A DNA stretch of 11,270 bases from Candidatus Dormiibacterota bacterium (GTDB taxonomy: Bacteria; Chloroflexota; Dormibacteria; Aeolococcales; Bog-877): positions 1-11,270 of the forward strand of contig JASHRA010000218.1 of NCBI GenBank assembly GCA_030038765.1, given 5' to 3'. This document shows, piece after piece, positions 1-6,871 of the stretch. The translations under genes were made by a program, and so were the position numbers. Each line of letters opens with the position of its first letter. Positions within the stretch are counted from its first letter, which is position 1. The notes beneath the pieces were generated by a model. That model was given only the letters and a program-made list of their open reading frames with translations. It had not been told where the DNA came from and made no database searches.

Positions 1-6
1 TTCTCG

Positions 7-33
7 ACCCAGGCTGGGTTTTCTTGAACCCAG
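7..33. repeat. Overlapping inverted repeats downstream of dnaJ
   Basis: ACCCAG (7-12), CTGGGT (14-19) and ACCCAG (28-33) give two mutually exclusive hairpins. One pairs 14-20 with 27-33 (7-bp stem, 6-nt loop). The other pairs 7-12 with 14-19 around a single base. The element begins about 36 nt past the dnaJ stop in the direction of transcription, where a terminator would be expected. No T-run follows on the minus strand, so it is not a textbook intrinsic terminator. The remaining bases from 1 to 69 show nothing else. Confidence 0.35.
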
Positions 34-69
34 AGCTTTGATACCCAAGCCCCGGGGGGAGCTAAACCC

Positions 70-1182
70 TCAGAGGCCGATGGCGTCCTTCAGGTTCTCG
101 AAGAAACCCTTGCGCACCGGGTGCGGCTTCCCGTCCGGCGGGCTGAGCTCCTGGAGCAGCTGCTTCTGGCGCTCGCTGAGTCGGGTGGGGATGACCACCC
201 GGAGCCGCACCACCTGGTCCCCACGCCGTCCGGTGCGGGGGTCGGGAGCTCCCCGGCCGGCGATCCTCACCTGCTGGCCGTACTGGGTCCCGGGCTTGAC
301 CGTCATCCGCACCGCCCCGTCCACCGTCGGCACCTCGATCTCGTCGCCCAGGGCCGCCTGGGAGACGGTGATGGGGCACTCGTAGACGATGGTCATGCCG
401 CGGCGCTGGAGCTGCTCGTGCGGCCGCACCGAGATCAGCAGGTAGAGGTCGCCGGGGGGCCCACCCCGAGGACCGGCCGCGCCCTCCCCGGGCACCCTCA
501 CCTGCATCTCGTTGTCGACCCCGGCCGGGATCTGGACCTCGATCTGCTTGGGGGCCTCGACCAGGCCCTGCCCGTGGCAGGCGGGGCAGGGTGACTCCAC
601 CACCTTGCCCTCGCCCTGGCAGCGCACGCAGGTCTCCACCGTCACCATCTGCCCCAGCAGGGACTGGCGCACGCGCTGGATCTGCCCCTGGCCGCCGCAC
701 TCGGGGCAGGCCACGGTGCTGGTCCCGGCGCGGGCGCCGCTGCCGCCGCAGTCGGGGCAGGGGCTGGGCTTGGTGACCTCGAAGCTCCGGGTCACCCCCC
801 GGATCGCCTCCTCGAACTCGACCGAGACCTGGAGCCGGAGGTCGCTGCCGCGCCGGGGCCCGGTCCGGCCCCGGGAGGCGCCCGCCCCGGAGAAGAACAT
901 GTCGAAGAGGTCGAAGGCGGACTGGAAGCTGAAGCCACCGGCCGCTCCCATCCCCTCAGCGGCGTGGCCGAAGGTGTCGTAGCGCTGCCGGCGCTGCGGG
1001 TCGGAGAGCACCTGGTAGGCCTCCCCGATCTCCTTGAAGCGCTCCTCCGCCTCGCGGTCGCCGGGGTTGCGGTCGGGGTGGTAGCGCATGGCCAGGCCGC
1101 GGTAGGCACGCTTCAACTCGGCCGCGCTGGCCTGCCGGTCCACCCCCAGCACCTCGTAGTAGTCGCGCTTGGTCTGGGGCAC
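70..1182 (-). CDS. dnaJ: Chaperone protein DnaJ (Hsp40), type I
   Basis: DnaJ delivers unfolded clients to DnaK and stimulates its ATPase; it is cytoplasmic. The 370-residue product has all type I parts. The J-domain covers about residues 6-71 with the HPD motif at 35-37. A short linker contains DLFDMFF (91-97) and is only modestly glycine-rich. Four CxxCxGxG zinc repeats have cysteines at 142/145, 159/162, 185/188 and 199/202. The C-terminal substrate-binding domains follow, ending in the usual FFENLKDAIGL-type tail. Length is normal for the family. The start is GTG, 3 nt after the grpE stop and without a strong ribosome-binding site, which suggests translational coupling. It is the last gene of the CIRCE-controlled operon. 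The weak G/F region resembles the second DnaJ that accompanies hrcA in actinobacteria, but I cannot settle paralogy from one window. Confidence 0.97.
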   Translation of the reverse strand: MPQTKRDYYEVLGVDRQASAAELKRAYRGLAMRYHPDRNPGDREAEERFKEIGEAYQVLSDPQRRQRYDTFGHAAEGMGAAGGFSFQSAFDLFDMFFSGAGASRGRTGPRRGSDLRLQVSVEFEEAIRGVTRSFEVTKPSPCPDCGGSGARAGTSTVACPECGGQGQIQRVRQSLLGQMVTVETCVRCQGEGKVVESPCPACHGQGLVEAPKQIEVQIPAGVDNEMQVRVPGEGAAGPRGGPPGDLYLLISVRPHEQLQRRGMTIVYECPITVSQAALGDEIEVPTVDGAVRMTVKPGTQYGQQVRIAGRGAPDPRTGRRGDQVVRLRVVIPTRLSERQKQLLQELSPPDGKPHPVRKGFFENLKDAIGL

Positions 1183-1185
1183 CGG

Positions 1186-1833
1186 CTACGCGGAGGGCTC
1201 CTCGGGGGCGGAATCCCCCCTGGACCGGCGGGGACGGCTCGGGGGCGCCTCGGGCTCCCGGGCCTCGGGGCCTCCCGCGGCGTCCGCCTGCACCTCCTCC
1301 GCGGGCTGGGTGACGCCCACCTGGGCCGGTCGCAGCACCCGATCGTGCATGGTGTACCCGGGCAGGAGCTCGGCCAGCACGGTGTTGCTCCCGGCCCCGG
1401 GCCCGGGGAGGCTGACTACGGCGTCGTGCAGGTGGGGGTTGAAGGGCTCGCCCACGGTGGCGATCCGCCTCACCCCCTGAGAGGCGAGCGCCTCCTGGAG
1501 CTGGCGCAGGGTCAGGCGCAGGCCCTCGGAGAGGCCGTCGTCGGCGTCCTCGGGGATGTGGGCCAGGGCCCGCTCCAGGCTGTCCAGGGCGGGCAGCAGG
1601 GCCTGGAGCATGGCCGCGGCCCCGTAGTGGGACGCGTCCTCCACCTCCTGGGCCTTGCGCCGCTTGTAGTTCTCGAAGTCGGCGGCCAGCCGCTGGTACT
1701 TGGCGTTGAGCTGGGCGACCTCGTCCGCCAGGGGGTCCGGGAGCCGCCCGGTCGCCGCCTCGCCGACCTCCTCCGGCTCCTCGGGCTCGAGGCCGTCCCG
1801 CTTGCGCTCCGGGCGCTGGCTCATCGGCGCCAC
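1186..1833 (-). CDS. grpE: Nucleotide exchange factor GrpE
   Basis: GrpE releases ADP from DnaK during the chaperone cycle; it works as a dimer in the cytoplasm. The product is 215 residues. Residues 1-34 are acidic and disordered-looking. A long helix follows (about 35-95, with the family stretch DFENYKRRK at 52-60), then a four-helix region. The C-terminal beta wing contains FNPHLHDAV (131-139) and GYTMHDRVLRPAQV (159-172), the family signature. After the wing there is a tail of about 40 residues rich in Pro, Glu, Ala and Arg, longer than in many GrpE proteins. The gene begins 7 nt after hrcA. The start could be the GTG at 1833 (GAGG five bases upstream) or the ATG at 1824, a difference of three residues. 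dnaK does not follow; dnaJ does. Confidence 0.96.
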   Translation of the reverse strand: MAPMSQRPERKRDGLEPEEPEEVGEAATGRLPDPLADEVAQLNAKYQRLAADFENYKRRKAQEVEDASHYGAAAMLQALLPALDSLERALAHIPEDADDGLSEGLRLTLRQLQEALASQGVRRIATVGEPFNPHLHDAVVSLPGPGAGSNTVLAELLPGYTMHDRVLRPAQVGVTQPAEEVQADAAGGPEAREPEAPPSRPRRSRGDSAPEEPSA

Positions 1834-1840
1834 CCCGGCC

Positions 1841-2857
1841 TCATGCCAGCAAGCGCGTGAGCGCCTCTCCGGTGGCCTGGGAGACGAGCTGGAGCCGAGC
1901 CGCCACCTGCCCGTAGCGGATCCGGGTCGGGCCCATCACCCCCATGGTGCCCCAGGCCTGGTCCCCCGCCTGGTAGCTGGTCAGCACCAGGCTGCAGTGC
2001 TGCAGCTCCTCCACCGTGTTCTCGTGGCCGATCACGATCTGCACCCCCACCTGGGGGGCCAGCCGCCCCAGGACGTCGCTGAGGATGCGCTGCGCCTCCA
2101 GCACCTCGAGCACGGCCCGGAGCCGCGCCGGGTCCTCGAACTCGGGCTGGCGAACCAGGTTGCGCACCCCGTCGTGGATCACGAGGGCGGAGCGACCGCC
2201 CAGCTGGCGCAGGCCCCGGCTCACCTCCAGGGCCAGCGCCCGCAGCCCCTCGGGGGCGTCCGCCGGCGGCGGGCTCGCGTCCAGCTGGTCGGCGGAGAGC
2301 CCGCGGTAGGTCTCGGTGAGCAGGCTGGCCCAGGCGCTGAGCGCCTCCTGGTCCAGCTCCGGGTCCACGTCCAGCTCGCGCTGGTAGGCGAAGCTGCCCC
2401 CGGCCGCCTCCACCAGCAGCACCACCCCGGGGCGGAGCAGGAGCAGGTTGACGTAGTGCAGGCGGTTGGCGGGATTGGCCGGGCCGGTGACCACGGCCAC
2501 GTTCTCGCTGAGCCTGCTGAGGGTCGCCGCCGCCACCTCCAGGACCGCCTCCACGTCGTGCGCCGCCACCTCGAAGCCCTGGCGCACCCGGCGCCGGAGC
2601 TGGGGCTCGACCACTTCCTGGGGGAGCAGGAAGTCGACGAAGTAGCGGTAGCCCAGATCGGTGGGGATGCGCCCGGCCGAGGCGTGGGGCTGGGCCAGGA
2701 AGCCGTCGTCGACCAGCTCCGAGAGCTCGTTGCGGATGGTGGCCGAGCTCAGCTCGAGGAAGTAGCGGGCGGCCAGGGCGTGGGAGCCGACCGGCACCAC
2801 CGTCTCCGTGTAGTCGGAGACGACCGCGGTCAGAATCCGCTCCTTGCGCAGGTCCAA
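1841..2857 (-). CDS. hrcA: Heat-inducible transcription repressor HrcA
   Basis: HrcA binds CIRCE and represses class I heat-shock genes; in studied bacteria its activity depends on GroEL. The product has 338 residues, a normal length. The N-terminal winged-helix region contains SSATIRNELSELVDDGFL (37-54) followed by PHASAGRIPTDLGYRYFVD (57-75), the most conserved HrcA stretch. The middle is the GAF-like domain, and the C-terminus has the family signature GVMGPTRIRYGQV (306-318). The start is a TTG with AGGAG at 2868-2864 six bases upstream. Upstream alternatives would enter the CIRCE element. It is the first gene of hrcA-grpE-dnaJ and lies directly behind CIRCE, so it should be autoregulated. 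Confidence 0.97.
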   Translation of the reverse strand: MDLRKERILTAVVSDYTETVVPVGSHALAARYFLELSSATIRNELSELVDDGFLAQPHASAGRIPTDLGYRYFVDFLLPQEVVEPQLRRRVRQGFEVAAHDVEAVLEVAAATLSRLSENVAVVTGPANPANRLHYVNLLLLRPGVVLLVEAAGGSFAYQRELDVDPELDQEALSAWASLLTETYRGLSADQLDASPPPADAPEGLRALALEVSRGLRQLGGRSALVIHDGVRNLVRQPEFEDPARLRAVLEVLEAQRILSDVLGRLAPQVGVQIVIGHENTVEELQHCSLVLTSYQAGDQAWGTMGVMGPTRIRYGQVAARLQLVSQATGEALTRLLA

Positions 2858-2863
2858 CTGCCT

Positions 2864-2868
2864 CTCCT
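2864..2868 (-). promoter_or_regulatory. Ribosome-binding site of hrcA
   Basis: AGGAG on the minus strand is separated by six bases (AGGCAG) from the TTG start at 2857. It is the best-spaced Shine-Dalgarno sequence I found in the window and it decides the non-ATG start of hrcA. Confidence 0.7.
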
Positions 2869-2882
2869 GGGTTCCCTGCCGG

Positions 2883-2909
2883 TTAGCACTCCTGCCCTGA
2901 GAGTGCTAA
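2883..2909 (-). promoter_or_regulatory. CIRCE operator (HrcA binding site)
   Basis: TTAGCACTC (2883-2891), a 9-nt spacer and GAGTGCTAA (2901-2909) form the exact CIRCE consensus TTAGCACTC-N9-GAGTGCTAA, with no mismatch in either arm. It lies 25 nt upstream of the hrcA start and just downstream of the probable -10 box, so bound HrcA would cover the transcription start. It should control the whole hrcA-grpE-dnaJ operon. The divergent transporter gene starts 77 nt away and may or may not be affected. Confidence 0.97.
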
Positions 2910-2914
2910 AAGCG

Positions 2915-2923
2915 AGTCTAGCA
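2915..2923 (-). promoter_or_regulatory. Probable extended -10 promoter of the hrcA operon
   Basis: On the minus strand TGC followed by TAGACT (-10 at 2920-2915) fits the extended -10 form TGn-TATAAT at four of six box positions. It would start transcription near 2908, at the edge of CIRCE, which is the usual arrangement for HrcA-controlled promoters. No good -35 box is visible at the right distance, which an extended -10 can tolerate. This is inferred from pattern and position only. Confidence 0.5.
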
Positions 2924-2974
2924 CATGCGTTCCCGGGTCCCTTCGCCCCGAGCCCTCCGCCCCGGAGGTCAAGC

Positions 2975-2980
2975 TACCAT
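2975..2980 (+). promoter_or_regulatory. Possible -10 box for a leaderless VIT-family transcript
   Basis: TACCAT matches four of six bases of TATAAT and ends six bases before the GTG at 2987. That spacing would place the transcription start on the start codon. The alternative ribosome-binding site, GGAGGT at 2964-2969, lies 17 bases from the GTG, too far for ordinary initiation. No clear -35 box is present. Weak, based on spacing. Confidence 0.3.
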
Positions 2981-2986
2981 CAGGCG

Positions 2987-3790
2987 GTGCGGTCCACCGT
3001 ACCCCCCTCGGCGGCGCGGGAGCGAGGCAGCGGCCACCAGTACCGCACGCTCGACCTCACCCCGGGTTCGGAGCGGGAGAGCCTGGCCCGCCGCGCCGGC
3101 ATCCGGGAGGTCGTCTTCGGGGTCCAGGACGGGCTTCTCACCACCCTCGGCCTGACCACCGGGGTGGCCACCGCGACCGCCGGCGCGACCATCTCCCACA
3201 CCACCATCCTCATCTCCGGGCTGGCCGGGGCCCTGGCCGGCATGATCTCGATGGGGACGGGCGCCTACCTGGCCACCAGCGCCTCCCGCGACCTCAAGCG
3301 GGCGGCCATCCACAAGGAGCGGCACGAGCTCGCCAACCAGCCCGCCGAGGAGATGGACGAGATGGTCCACATCCTCGCCGACCGGGGCCTGGAGCAGGAG
3401 CAGGCGCAGGAGCTGGCGAACAGCCTGGCCCGCTACCCGCAGCTGTGGGAGGAGACCCACATCGAGAAGGAGCTGGGCATCTCCACCTACGCCGACGAGA
3501 CACCGGTGCGGGACGGCTTCCTGATGGCCGCCACCTTCCTCGTCGGCGCCGTCTTCCCGATCGTCCCCTACGTCTTCCTCCAGGGCCTCGGGGCTGTGCT
3601 GCTGGCCCTCGTGCTCTCGGCCGTGGGCCTGGCGGCCGTGGGCCTGGTCAAATCCCAGGTCATCGGCCAACCCGGCTGGATGGGAGCCGCCCAGGTGCTG
3701 CTGGTGGGGACCGCCGCCGCCCTCGCCGGCTACGTCCTCGGGGTCCTCCTCCCCCACGCCTTCGGCCTCCACGTCTCCGGGGCCGCCTGA
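2987..3790 (+). CDS. VIT1/CCC1-family Fe(II)/Mn(II) transporter
   Basis: Members of this family export ferrous iron or manganese from the cytoplasm, into vacuoles in plants and yeast. In bacteria the likely role is metal detoxification across the cell membrane. The 267-residue product has five predicted membrane segments at about 39-62, 73-97, 177-197, 201-224 and 232-256. Family features include VQDGLLT (46-52) in segment 1 and GMISMGTGAYLA (85-96) in segment 2. Between segments 2 and 3 lies a glutamate-rich cytosolic helical region (100-172, including IHKERHEL at 108-115) that corresponds to the metal-binding domain. Residues 1-35 are hydrophilic and not conserved-looking. The start is uncertain; GTG 2987 is the most plausible because upstream codons read into the hrcA control region. 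It is divergent from hrcA and ends 4 nt from the hemW stop. The metal is not determined by sequence. Confidence 0.92.
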   Translation: MRSTVPPSAARERGSGHQYRTLDLTPGSERESLARRAGIREVVFGVQDGLLTTLGLTTGVATATAGATISHTTILISGLAGALAGMISMGTGAYLATSASRDLKRAAIHKERHELANQPAEEMDEMVHILADRGLEQEQAQELANSLARYPQLWEETHIEKELGISTYADETPVRDGFLMAATFLVGAVFPIVPYVFLQGLGAVLLALVLSAVGLAAVGLVKSQVIGQPGWMGAAQVLLVGTAAALAGYVLGVLLPHAFGLHVSGAA

Positions 3791-3798
3791 GCGCTCAG
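3787..3798. repeat. Palindrome joining two convergent stop codons
   Basis: CTGAGCGCTCAG is a perfect 12-bp palindrome that contains the TGA stop of the VIT-family gene (3788-3790) and, on the other strand, the TGA stop of hemW (3797-3795). The next base pair outward is a mismatch. No T-run follows on either strand, so a terminator role is not supported. Confidence 0.6.
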
Positions 3799-4979
3799 CC
3801 CGCCGCCGCCAGCTCCAGGGTGACGCGGTCGAGGACCTCCTGGCCCCGCTCCGTGGCCACCGCGCGGTCGCCCCGGAGCCGGATCAGGCCCAGGGCGGAG
3901 AGCTGGCGGGCCCTGGCCAGTTGGGCCGCGCCACCCAGGCGGGTGCCGCGCCCCAGGCGCAGGCCGCAGGCGAGCAGCTCGAGGCGGTGCTGGGCCGCCG
4001 TGATCGGCTCCCAGCCCCGCCGTCCCTGGCCCTCGGAGCGCACCCGGGCCACGTAGGTGGAGGCGGCGCGCAGGTTCCAGTAGCGGACCCCGACCGTCTC
4101 CGGGGCCAGCTCCCAGCCCAGTGCCAGAGCCGAGTCGCGGTCCAGGAGACCGTGGGCGCCGCAGCCGGCGGCCAGGTAGGCGCCGCCCTGCCAGTAGTTC
4201 AGGTTGTGCCGTGACTCGTGACCGGGGCGGGCGTAGTTGCTGATCTCGTAGCGCCGCAGGCCGGCCTGGGCCAGCATCTCCCGGGCCAGCCTCCGCTGCT
4301 CCAGGAAGTCGCCCTCCGAGGGTGCGGGCCGGCGTCGGCGGGCCACGTCCCGGCCCAGCTCGGTCCCCGGTTCCACGGTCAGCTCGTAGCAGGAGACGTG
4401 CTCCGGCTGGAAGCAGAGCAGCCGGCTCAGGCTGGCGCCGAAGCTCGAGGCGGGCCGGGAGGGGACGGCGAAGATGAGATCGCAGCTGAGGTTGCCCACC
4501 CCGGCCGCGCGGGCCGTTGCCAGGGCCGCCTCGGCAGCGGCCGCGTCGTGGTTGCGGCCCAGCCAGCGCAGGGTGGGGTCGTCCAGGCTCTGGACGCCCA
4601 GGCTGAGGCGGTTGATGCCGAGCGAGAGCCAGTCCCGGACCAGCCCCGGGGTGATCCCCTCGGGGTTGGCCTCCAGGGTCACCTCCGCCCCCGGGGCCAG
4701 GCCGAAGCGCTGGCGCACCGCCACCAGGAGCCGCTCCAGGAGCGGTGGCGGCAGCAGGCTCGGGGTCCCGCCCCCGAGGTAGAGGCTGCGCAGTGGGGCC
4801 CCTCGCCGGGCGGCAGGGGAGAGCGAGTCCAGCTCCCGCAGCACGGCCGCCACGTAGGGCTCCCGGAGGGACTCGCCCCCGACCAGGATGGCGAAGTCGC
4901 AGTAGGGGCAGCGGCGGGCGCAGAAGGGGAGGTGCAGGTAGAGGCTGCGGGGCGGGCCCGCGACCGCCTCAGCGCTCAA
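3795..4979 (-). CDS. hemW: Radical SAM heme chaperone HemW
   Basis: HemW binds heme and a 4Fe-4S cluster with S-adenosylmethionine and is thought to deliver heme to membrane or respiratory proteins. It was long misannotated as oxygen-independent coproporphyrinogen oxidase HemN. The 394-residue product has the cluster motif CARRCPYC with cysteines at 20, 24 and 27, the SAM-site GGGTPS (69-74), SLGVQS (126-131), and HNLNYW (258-263), the HNxxYW signature that separates HemW from true HemN. A winged-helix C-terminal region follows. The usual HemN extra N-terminal sequence is missing. The start is a TTG overlapping the lepA end by 11 nt; no well-spaced ribosome-binding site is visible, so it is probably translated by coupling to lepA. 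The lepA-hemW order is conserved in Gram-positive lineages. Confidence 0.94.
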   Translation of the reverse strand: MSAEAVAGPPRSLYLHLPFCARRCPYCDFAILVGGESLREPYVAAVLRELDSLSPAARRGAPLRSLYLGGGTPSLLPPPLLERLLVAVRQRFGLAPGAEVTLEANPEGITPGLVRDWLSLGINRLSLGVQSLDDPTLRWLGRNHDAAAAEAALATARAAGVGNLSCDLIFAVPSRPASSFGASLSRLLCFQPEHVSCYELTVEPGTELGRDVARRRRPAPSEGDFLEQRRLAREMLAQAGLRRYEISNYARPGHESRHNLNYWQGGAYLAAGCGAHGLLDRDSALALGWELAPETVGVRYWNLRAASTYVARVRSEGQGRRGWEPITAAQHRLELLACGLRLGRGTRLGGAAQLARARQLSALGLIRLRGDRAVATERGQEVLDRVTLELAAAG

Positions 4980-6780
4980 GCGAGAGCACCGCCATGAAGG
5001 CCTCCTGAGGGATCTCCACGCTGCCCACCCGCTTCATCCGCTGCTTCCCCTCGCGCTGCTTCTCCAGCAGCTTGCGCTTGCGGGTGATGTCGCCCCCGTA
5101 GCACTTGGCCAGGACGTCCTTGCGCAGCGCCGGAACCGTCTCCCGGGCGATCACCTTGCCGCCCACCGCGGCCTGGATGGGGACCTCGAAGAGCTGGCGC
5201 GGGATGACCTGGCGCAGCCGCTCCGCCAGGCGCCTGCCCTGGCGCCCCGCCTGCTCCCGGTGGACGATGATGGAGAGGGCGTCGACCCGGGTCCCGGCCA
5301 CCAGGACGTCCAGCTTGACCAGCTGCTCCGGGCGGTAGCCGCTCAGCGTGTAGTCCATGGAGGCGTAGCCGCGGCTGCGCGACTTGAGCTGGTCGTAGAA
5401 GTCGTGGATGATCTCGCCGAGCGGCATCTCGTAGTGCAGCACCGTGCCCTCCCCGGGGGACTGGTACTCCAGCTGCTGGAACTCCCCGCGGCGCTCCTGG
5501 CAGAGGTCCATCACGCTCCCCAGGTGCTGCTTGGGGACCACGATCTCGACCTTGACCCGGGGCTCCTCGATGGACTCGATCGAGCCCGGGTCGGGCAGCT
5601 GGTCGGGGTTGTCCACCTCCAGAGCGCGCCCGCCGCGGAGCCGGACCCGGTAGGCGACCGACGGCGCCGTGGTGATCAGGCTCAGCTGGAACTCGCGCTC
5701 CAGGCGCTCCTGGACGATCTCCATGTGGAGCAGGCCGAGGAAGCCGCAGCGGAAGCCGAAGCCGAGCGCGACCGAGGTCTCGGGCTGGAAGGTGAGGGCG
5801 GTGTCGTTGAGCTGGAGCCGCTCCAGGGCCTCCTTCAGGGACTGGTACTCGTCGCTGTCCACGGGGAAGAGGCCGGCCCAGACCATGGGGCTGACCTGGC
5901 GGTACCCGGGGAGCGGCTCCGGGGCCGGGCGGGAGAGCTCGGTGATGGTGTCCCCCACCTTGCTGTCTCGGACGTTGCGGATGGAGGCGATGAGGTAGCC
6001 GACCTCGCCCGCGGAGAGCTCCTCGGTGACCGTCATCTGGGGCCGGAAGGTGCCCACCTCGTCCACCGTGTAGGTCCCCTGGGTGGCCATCATCCGGATC
6101 TGCGTGCCGACCCGCAGGCGGCCGTCGCGCACGCGCACGTAGACGACCACGCCCCGGTAGGGGTCGTACTTGCAGTCGAAGATGAGGGCCCGGAGCGGGG
6201 CCTCCGGGTCCCCGCTCGGGGGCGGCAGCTGGTGCACGATCGCCTCCAGCACCAGGTCCACTCCCTCGCCCGTCTTGGCGCTGGCGAGGATCGACTGGGC
6301 GGCGGGGATGCCGATGACGCGTTCGATCTCGGCCCGGACCAGCTCCGGCTCGGCCTGGGGCAGGTCGATCTTGTTGACCACGGGCACGATCTCCAGGCCC
6401 TGCTCCAGGGCCTTGTAGACGTTGGCCAGGGTCTGGGCCTCGATGCCCTGGGTGGCGTCCACCACCAGCACCGCCCCCTCGCCCGCGGCCAGGGCCCGGG
6501 AGACCTCGTAGGCGAAGTCGACGTGCCCGGGCGTGTCGATCAGGTTCAGCTCGTACTCCAGCCCCTCCCGGGAGCGGTAGAGCATGCGCACCGCCTGGGC
6601 CTTGATGGTGATGCCCCGCTCCCGCTCCAGGTCCAGGGTGTCCAGCATCTGCTCGGTCAGCTCCCGCGGGCTCACCGTCCCGGTCAGCTCCAGGAGCCGG
6701 TCGGCGAGCGTCGACTTGCCGTGGTCGATGTGGGCGATGATCGAGAAGTTGCGGATGCGCGCGATCGGTCTGGGAACCAT
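4969..6780 (-). CDS. lepA: Elongation factor 4 (LepA), ribosomal GTPase
   Basis: LepA is a translational GTPase that binds the ribosome and affects back-translocation, initiation or 30S biogenesis. The 603-residue product is normal in length. GTPase motifs are AHIDHGKS (16-23), RGITIK (55-60), DTPGH (82-86) and NKID (136-139). EF-G-like domains II, III and V follow. The lepA-specific C-terminal domain ends with KRVGSVEIPQEAFMAVLSLER at its close, the family tail. The ATG at 6780 was chosen because MVPRPIARIRNF matches the family N-terminus. The open frame continues upstream for 88 codons, but that stretch is Pro/Ser-rich, not LepA-like, and lies antisense to the neighbouring GNAT gene. It is cotranscribed with hemW. 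Confidence 0.97.
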   Translation of the reverse strand: MVPRPIARIRNFSIIAHIDHGKSTLADRLLELTGTVSPRELTEQMLDTLDLERERGITIKAQAVRMLYRSREGLEYELNLIDTPGHVDFAYEVSRALAAGEGAVLVVDATQGIEAQTLANVYKALEQGLEIVPVVNKIDLPQAEPELVRAEIERVIGIPAAQSILASAKTGEGVDLVLEAIVHQLPPPSGDPEAPLRALIFDCKYDPYRGVVVYVRVRDGRLRVGTQIRMMATQGTYTVDEVGTFRPQMTVTEELSAGEVGYLIASIRNVRDSKVGDTITELSRPAPEPLPGYRQVSPMVWAGLFPVDSDEYQSLKEALERLQLNDTALTFQPETSVALGFGFRCGFLGLLHMEIVQERLEREFQLSLITTAPSVAYRVRLRGGRALEVDNPDQLPDPGSIESIEEPRVKVEIVVPKQHLGSVMDLCQERRGEFQQLEYQSPGEGTVLHYEMPLGEIIHDFYDQLKSRSRGYASMDYTLSGYRPEQLVKLDVLVAGTRVDALSIIVHREQAGRQGRRLAERLRQVIPRQLFEVPIQAAVGGKVIARETVPALRKDVLAKCYGGDITRKRKLLEKQREGKQRMKRVGSVEIPQEAFMAVLSLER

Positions 6781-6790
6781 CTGGGGCTCG

Positions 6791-6796
6791 ATTATC
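6791..6796 (-). promoter_or_regulatory. Possible -10 box of lepA
   Basis: GATAAT on the minus strand differs from TATAAT at one position and ends 10 bases before the lepA ATG at 6780. Transcription would begin within a few bases of the start codon, giving a very short leader, and no Shine-Dalgarno sequence lies in front of the ATG. No -35 box is evident. The AT-rich hexamer stands out against its GC-rich surroundings, which is the main support. Confidence 0.4.
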
Positions 6797-6809
6797 CGGA
6801 CCCGCAGGG

Positions 6810-6836
6810 CCGCCGCCGGGAGCGGCGGAGCCGCTC
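6810..6836. repeat. Two overlapping inverted repeats between lepA and the GNAT gene
   Basis: CCGCCGC (6810-6816) pairs with GCGGCGG (6822-6828) around five bases. GAGCGG (6820-6825) pairs with CCGCTC (6831-6836), also around five bases. The arms overlap, so only one stem can form at a time. Such repeats arise easily in DNA this rich in G and C, so function is unproven. Confidence 0.3.
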
Positions 6837-6871
6837 TGCTAACGTGGGTCGAGATCGTGGGCGAGGCCAGC

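Noticed and set aside
1700..3790. A 696-codon plus-strand open frame covering hrcA and the VIT-family gene
   Set aside because: Only the last 267 codons look like a protein. The earlier part is antisense to hrcA and grpE and has His/Gln/Pro/Arg-rich shadow composition.
3795..4979. Annotation as oxygen-independent coproporphyrinogen III oxidase HemN
   Set aside because: The HNLNYW signature, the short N-terminus and the position after lepA fit HemW rather than HemN.
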